NCBI GenBank assembly: GCA_022818135.1
Contig: JAFMSR010000008.1
Span: 15,507,238 to 15,571,237 of the forward strand
Reading direction: 5' to 3'
DNA from: Saxidomus purpurata
Taxonomy: Eukaryota; Mollusca; Bivalvia; Venerida; Veneridae
DNA length: 64,000 nucleotides
This document shows, in pieces, positions 58,781 through 64,000 of the stretch. Numbering within the stretch: position 1 is the stretch's first letter; every line of letters begins with the position of its first letter. A program made the position numbers and the translations under genes. The notes under the pieces are model-generated. The model was not told where the DNA came from, ran no database searches, and was given only the letters and a program-made list of their open reading frames with translations.

Positions 58781-58810
58781 CGTTACACATTTTCGAAATT
58801 AATTTTCATC
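58781..58810 (+). repeat. GGGGAGACTGGGGCAAGACG terminus-like motif
   Basis: GGGGCAAGACGTTACAC here and GGGGCAAAATGTGACACC at 59438-59455 are in the same orientation, flanking the RT tail at 58850. They resemble TE end motifs; boundaries are uncertain. Confidence 0.3.
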
Positions 58811-58849
58811 TAATTTATGGCAGTATGATTTCTACTTGATTTAAAAGCA

Positions 58850-59300
58850 CAGTAATGTTTCAAGTCTTGGTTATTCTTTAGAAATTGAAACTGGTAGATA
58901 TACAAACATTGAAAGGAAAAACAGACTTTGTAAACTTTGCAACTTAAATGTCGTTGAATCTGAATATCATTTTATGTTATGGTGTCCTTTATATAGAGAT
59001 CTATGACAAACTTATTGTATCAATGTATCGTTTCCGTCAATTCAAAAGTTTTGTACGTTAATGTCATGCAAGAATACAAAAACCACCAGAAATATTGCAA
59101 AACATGTAAACAATGCTATGTTATTTAGACAAGAAAAGCTTGATATTATATCTGCTTCTTAATAATTTAGAAACATTTCATGTTCTTTGTGCTCGAAAAA
59201 TACTATTTTGTATACATTTTTGGCCATCTGTACTATTCATTTGTTAAACGGTCAAAGGTATTGTATAAATGCCGATTTGCCAATAAACTTCGAAACTTGA
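58850..59300 (+). pseudogene. Non-LTR retrotransposon RT tail, second family
   Basis: The frame NVSSLGYSLEIETGRYTNIE, then RLCKLCNLNVVESEYHFMLWCP, is the classic C-terminal CxxC...HxxxxC region of LINE polymerases. An in-frame stop (TGA after LYRDL) kills it. Readable sequence continues to about 59170, and a 3' UTR follows to about 59300. Confidence 0.75.
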
Positions 59301-59350
59301 AACTTTGGTTATCTTTTTAACTGAAAAATACTCCGAGACATACCCTATTT

Positions 59351-59761
59351 TTGCAAGTATTTGAAATCGATCATACAACATCAGTGGTTAAATGTAACAA
59401 TTTTCCCCAGGCATGGGGCAAAATGATACAGCAAGCGGGGCAAAATGTGACACCTTTATTTAAACATTTCGTAAGTCAACATTTTCAAGATTGTATTGAT
59501 CTAGAACCATATAAACAGTCAAACAAAACTTCTCCTTTTGGCGAATTAACCCTTGCAGATCTCGAAAATTCTTTCATTTTCACGCAGGTTCAAGGTTATA
59601 TACGTGATATAGCAAGTGATTCATATAATTTATATATAGAGCGTGTTTGTTTCTTCTTCCATACTTCTGCGAATTTTGAATTTTATTATATATCATTGTG
59701 GCGAAAATATATTTCCTTCCATATAATATATTTCAGTCTTCTTATTTCTTTTTATATCTAA
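59351..59761 (+). other. Unassigned ORF of 136 codons
   Basis: Open from ATG 59351 to TAA 59759-59761. The first 100 residues have mixed, protein-like composition (TPLFKHFVSQHFQDCID, GELTLADLENS); the end is low-complexity and hydrophobic. I recognise no domain. It follows GGGGCAAAATG repeats, so it is probably part of a mobile element. Confidence 0.3.
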
Positions 59762-60837
59762 TAAATAATCCGCTTATGGATCACATTCTATACTATACCC
59801 TTTTTATAATACCTTTGGACACTTGTCTGCGCTAGAATAAACTAAATTAAAATGATATTCTAAGCAAAACTGAAGAAAAACCTTTTAGCGCGAAATATCG
59901 AAGTATCCGACGCCATTTTATTGACGTCATCGTATAAACAAATAGTAACGACCCAGGCACACCCACCACAGCGACGTTATTAACGTCATGTGCATTAGAG
60001 CCAATTGAATGCACTCTTACAAATTTTGCCGCCTATTTGTATTCCACGTACATACATACGGTTTTTTTCTGTCAGGTCTTTTGATGGTTGATATAGGCTG
60101 TATTTTTGGCAAAATAATTATAGATATATAATAATGATCCATAAAAAGATACACAATATTCTTTCCCAACTTTACCTAGATTGCGCATGTACGCTCTAAA
60201 GAAACAAAAGTCTGGCGCTTCGCACCATCCCTCAATCATTTTTGGAAAAGTGTGCCCGAGTATGTAAGCTTTATATTTCTTCACTTATTGTCGATTCCGT
60301 CTTATATCAATCGCTCTCGATTATTCGCTCCGCATGGAATGAAGGTCAAAGAGAGATGCAATGTGGAATATTGTGTGTTTCCGTAGTAGACCACCGTCAT
60401 TGCACTGTTTGAGATCGAGCCATGGGGGGCGTCTTTCATATAAACGACCATACGCTTGTCTTATTCTGAGGCGAACGCGCTACAACTTATACATGTAAAA
60501 AGACATTTATGAATGATATTATTTCCCCTTTTCAGCCTTTTTAAGCAATATTGAATGGAATATAAAAGCGACAGAATAAGGGTTCGAATGTCCCCTCCAT
60601 GTACAAATAAGCACCCTGATTATGGTCAACACTGGAGGCGAAGTCATTTGCTGCCACAGAAATATTTGTTTTTCATTGCCAGTGACACGGATATGCAAAG
60701 CTGATAATGGTCTACACTGGTCTTCAAGTCAGAGTCATCTGTTGTGAATAGGATATGGTTAAATGACTTCCGACGTTGTGTTTGGGAAAGTGACGTCACA
60801 ATGTTTATAACGTTAAGTCATAAGTAATTCACGAGAG

Positions 60838-61140
60838 TCGTCTGGCGCCAGACCGGTTATTCCGGCATGGGCAAAATCACCGGAAATGTCGATCCGATTA
60901 CAAGAGACGTTGATAAGGTACTTTCCTCTCCGCCTGTTAATGTTGAAATGTACAACAAGAATAACAGCTTTCCGCAAGTAGGTTAGCTTTTACTTTTTGC
61001 ATTGGTCGAATAAAAATGTAATACTCAATGTTTAGAATAATATCTGTTTAAGCGGTGTTCATCGTCTAATAAACCACGATTTAGAATTCTGAAGCGTAGT
61101 AATAAACCACGTAGGCCATCCGCTAGGCTATTTATACATT
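60838..61140. repeat. Dispersed repeat shared with 30305-30540 and with flanks of 19787-21112
   Basis: AGCGGTGTTCATCGTCTAATAAA and CAGACCGGTTATTCCGG have near copies at 30320-30360, 30440-30460 and 19745-19780. It is an older element family of unknown class. Confidence 0.45.
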
Positions 61141-61442
61141 TTTATCGGATTTTCTGTTAAAAAAATATATTTCAAAACTATTTTAGTGCAAAAAAAATGA
61201 ACTAAACAACTGTCCAAACCAAAAAGGTCGAATAAAAATAAAAATGCTTTAACTGCCTAGAATAATTGCAACAACGTCACGGTACTTATCCAGCTGAATG
61301 CGCATGACAATACAGATATTCGTATTGATAACGCTTTGGAAGAAGATAAATGTCGTAAATAGGGTAAGGTTAGTTCGTTGCTGGCTGCAGGTTTGACTAT
61401 ATATACATAATATGATAGTATGGAACGCCTTCTATACATACT

Positions 61443-62145
61443 TCTTACATGGTGATGTTCTTTTGATATATGGTGTTGTCAGTTTGATACATGTATATGG
61501 TGATGTCATTCTGATAAATGGTGCTGTGGTTTTGATATATGGTGCTGTGGTTTTAATACATGGTGCTGTGGTTTTGAAAGATGGTGCTGTGGTTTTGATA
61601 GATGGTGCTGTGGTTTTGATACATGGTGCTGTGGTTTTGCTGTATGGTGATGTCGTTTTGATATATGGGGCTGTTGTTTTGATTGATGGTGCTGTCGTTT
61701 TGATACATGGTGCTGTGGTTTTGATAGATGGTGCTGTGGTTTTGATATATGGTGATGTAGTTTTGATATATGGTGCTGTCGCTTTTATAGATGGTTATGT
61801 CTTTTGATAGATGGTGCTGTGATTAGATAGATGATGCTGTAGTTTTGATAGATGGTGCTGTGGTTTTAATACATGGTGCTGTGGTATTGATAGATGATGC
61901 TGTGGTTTTGATAGATGATGCTGTGGTTTTGATATATGGTGCTGTGGTTTTGATATATGGTGCTGTGGTTTTGATGTATGTTTATGTTGTTTTGATATAT
62001 GGTGCTGTGGTTTTGATAGATAATGATGTCGTTTTGATAGATGGTGCTGTGGTTTGATAGATGATGCTGTGGTTTTGATATATGGTGCTGTGGTTTTGAT
62101 ATATGGTGCTGTGGTTTTGATAGATGGTGATGTCGTTTTGATAGA
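61443..62145 (+). repeat. Minisatellite, 21-bp unit, about 33 copies
   Basis: The unit GATAGATGGTGCTGTGGTTTT is repeated head to tail with GATATATGG, GATACATGG and GATGTCG variants. As 21 is a multiple of three, long frames stay open on both strands (7-residue repeats such as LIDGAVV); there is no other sign of coding. At 62146-62180 the unit reverses, giving a terminal inverted copy. Confidence 0.9.
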
Positions 62146-62814
62146 TGGTGAGCACCATCTATCAAAACCACAGCACCATGTTATAAACCTGTATTTAACC
62201 TGTACCCTTCCCTTGTACCCATGTTTCCCACAATGCAACGGAGGGTGTAAATGAAAACAAACACGGTACTTTCAATTCTCCGGTTTTATAAAAGATATAT
62301 CATAAATAACAAAAATTGACCGAGCATTGGACTGGCCGAGCATTGGTAACCTGACTCTATATCACGATGTTATTGAAATCATGGTTAAAGTATAACGTTT
62401 ATAATTATAATGACCCAGTTGAAATTATTAATTTTTTTTGTAGATTTATTTGCATGTATTGATTTATTTGCGCCAAAAGTAAGCACACTGATGCAGGTGT
62501 TCTTTTCTCAAAATACAACTAAAAACCGAGAGAAGGTGTGGCGGCATATATCTTAATAATGTCTACCAAAAACTGTGATTTCGGCAATCTGTTATAACAA
62601 TTTTTTAAAGATAACCATAATTTGTTAGTTTAATACGGCGGTTTAATGAATGCATTAGTCAAATAATGCAATTTAGAATGGGTCTCCTTGAATTCCTTTG
62701 GGGCCATGCCTCAACATCAACCATCACCAATTTCCAAAATATTTACATGTCAGTTTTGTTTGTTGGCCCGCTGTGATACTTCGTATCACAGTTTTTCTTG
62801 TTTAATTTTCAAGT

Positions 62815-62880
62815 TTAGCGGCCTGGCTTAGTCGGTAGAGGGTAGAGGCTTAACAGTAAATATCCTCAGCTGCTACAAAT
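62815..62880 (+). mobile_element. tRNA-like fragment
   Basis: GCCTGGCTTAGTCGGTAGAG matches an A-box-bearing tRNA 5' half. No B box or acceptor stem is found, so it is not a functional tRNA. Confidence 0.35.
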
Positions 62881-62929
62881 GTGTATGTAGCGGCGTGGCA
62901 ACAAATTTATAAAGGTCGCAAGTCATCTT

Positions 62930-63183
62930 GGAAAAAAATAATTGAAAATCGTAATTAACAAAACCCTTTCTAAATCATATTCCCCGTTAGAAACCTCAAA
63001 CGTCCATCAAAACAATTCGGCCTTTTCTACGACTATAGCGCAGTTACACTTTCTCATTGGTTTAACCTTGACCTGCGCACAGGACATCACTCGGTCGTAG
63101 AAAAGGCGAAATGGTGAGGTTTCTAAAGGGGAATATGATTTAGAAAGGGTTTTGTTAATTACGATTTTCAATTATTTTTTTCC
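62930..63183. mobile_element. Recent foldback MITE
   Basis: Two arms of about 110 bp, nearly identical in inverted sense (62930-63042 and 63078-63183). Shared blocks are AATTGAAAATCGTAATTAAC and CCTTTTCTACGAC. A loop of about 35-70 bp contains GGTTTAACCTTGACC. The arm identity implies recent origin. Confidence 0.75.
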
Positions 63184-63189
63184 TCCCTT

Positions 63190-64000
63190 CCGATAAAGTA
63201 CTTATTTATGATATCAAATGATAAGGAATATTAAACAAGCCGTATAAACTACTGCAAATTTAGTTTACCCCTTTTAGTTGCCTCATATCGTGGTACCGTT
63301 ACTTTTCGCGCACGGGTTTGTTGAGAATCACTAAACACGCTTGTATAGTACACTGGCAAATGCCCTAGGCAGTTCTTTTTTCACATTGAGATTCTTTGGG
63401 GAAAAGGACGTTCAAACTGAATCGTTGAAGGTAAACATTTACTTGTATTTCGTGTTATTATTAAAAGTAAAACACCATAACCTGTTATTAAAAGTATGTT
63501 GACGGCGGAGTATATTGGTGATAGACTGAGACAAGAGAATGCAATTAATGTCAACTTACAGGTAACTTGTCCAAAACAAAATGGACACCAGTGAAAAAAT
63601 GATGCTATCACTAAAATGTAGTCTGGTGGTCTTTTGACATAATACACAACCAAATTACTGTTATATAAGCTTTTAGCACCTGTATTAGTGTGTGGTGTTG
63701 CAAATATTGTTAAACAATATCATTTCAGTTCTTGGGTTACTAATACATGAAAAATATCCAATTTCGTTCAAGTTTCCTGACAAAGTCAAATGATGAAATT
63801 CTTCAAACTGACACTTATTTACTAGTTCAATGTCTCCTCTAGATGCTATGAAGATGAAGAACGAATACATTTGAAACATATTCTTGCTAGTTGACGAGCA
63901 AAGACTCTGTGACAGATTCAGTGGAAATAAAGAAACTAAACATAGTTTATACCATTATCAATATACTCTTGTAAAAACATTTGTTTACAAAGCCATATAA
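63190..64000. other. Unassigned 3' end of window
   Basis: The minus strand has two modest open frames (63653-63381, hydrophobic; 63879-63685). A donor-like GTAAGT occurs at about 63553, but no recognised domain was found. They could belong to a gene beyond the window. Confidence 0.2.

Noticed and set aside
61412..62254. Several 66-147-codon ORFs on both strands
   Set aside because: All are frames through a 21-bp minisatellite; openness follows from the period and not from selection.

Overview
The window is animal genomic DNA: AT-rich, intron-rich, with canonical GT-AG splice sites and a very dense population of short non-autonomous transposable elements and tRNA-derived SINEs. The repeat types (hairpin-ended elements carrying internal tandem repeats, SINEs with long unique tails, many foldback MITEs) and the gene complement (invertebrate-type sorting nexin, beta-sarcoglycan, secreted ART-like ADP-ribosyltransferase) suggest a mollusc, most likely a bivalve. 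That assignment is inference from repeat style, not from a diagnostic marker.

Four cellular genes are supported. (1) The 3' part of a small heat-shock protein gene (+, exons 2524-2700 and 3207-3326), with its N-terminal exon(s) not visible. (2) A complete two-exon secreted mono-ADP-ribosyltransferase-like gene (-, 7017-5063), with a signal peptide on the first exon and a decayed duplicate of that exon at about 8.5 kb. (3) A complete beta-sarcoglycan-like gene (+, six coding exons, 13712-34502, about 296 residues), whose introns are swollen by transposons. (4) A complete or nearly complete SNX5/6/32-like PX-BAR sorting nexin gene (-, 14 exons, 57534-43431, about 394 residues). Genes 3 and 4 converge. 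All exon junctions in genes 2-4 were checked for phase and join in frame; the only doubtful exon is the sorting nexin start exon.

The rest is repeats. 1-1370 holds the 3' end of a non-LTR retrotransposon, and a second RT tail lies at 58.8-59.3 kb. Several families (two copies each at 15.6/23.8 kb and 9.5/17.2 kb; three at 29.0/37.8/45.8 kb; one at 36.3 kb) share one architecture: a hairpin at the start and, where the far end is visible, the terminus TCTTGT. They look like Helentron/Helitron2-type non-autonomous elements. Classical TIR elements include a 1.3 kb hAT-type element with an exact 8-bp target duplication (19787-21112) and a 1.24 kb TIR element with a 9-bp target duplication (17525-18768). 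The latter carries a degraded SGNH-hydrolase-like reading frame and is nested inside another element. There are several tandem arrays (46 bp at 19.26 kb, 21 bp at 61.45 kb), a 464-bp tract of pure C/G runs (probably an assembly artefact) and a 43-bp poly-C.

The genes do not form a functional cluster. The sarcoglycan (muscle dystroglycan complex), the sorting nexin (endosomal retrieval), the small HSP (chaperone) and the ART-like enzyme (extracellular) are ordinary neighbours. The most interesting items are the shared element termini, the ART-like protein with Q-x-E in place of E-x-E, the atypical PX domain of the sorting nexin, and the three-level transposon nest with captured coding sequence.
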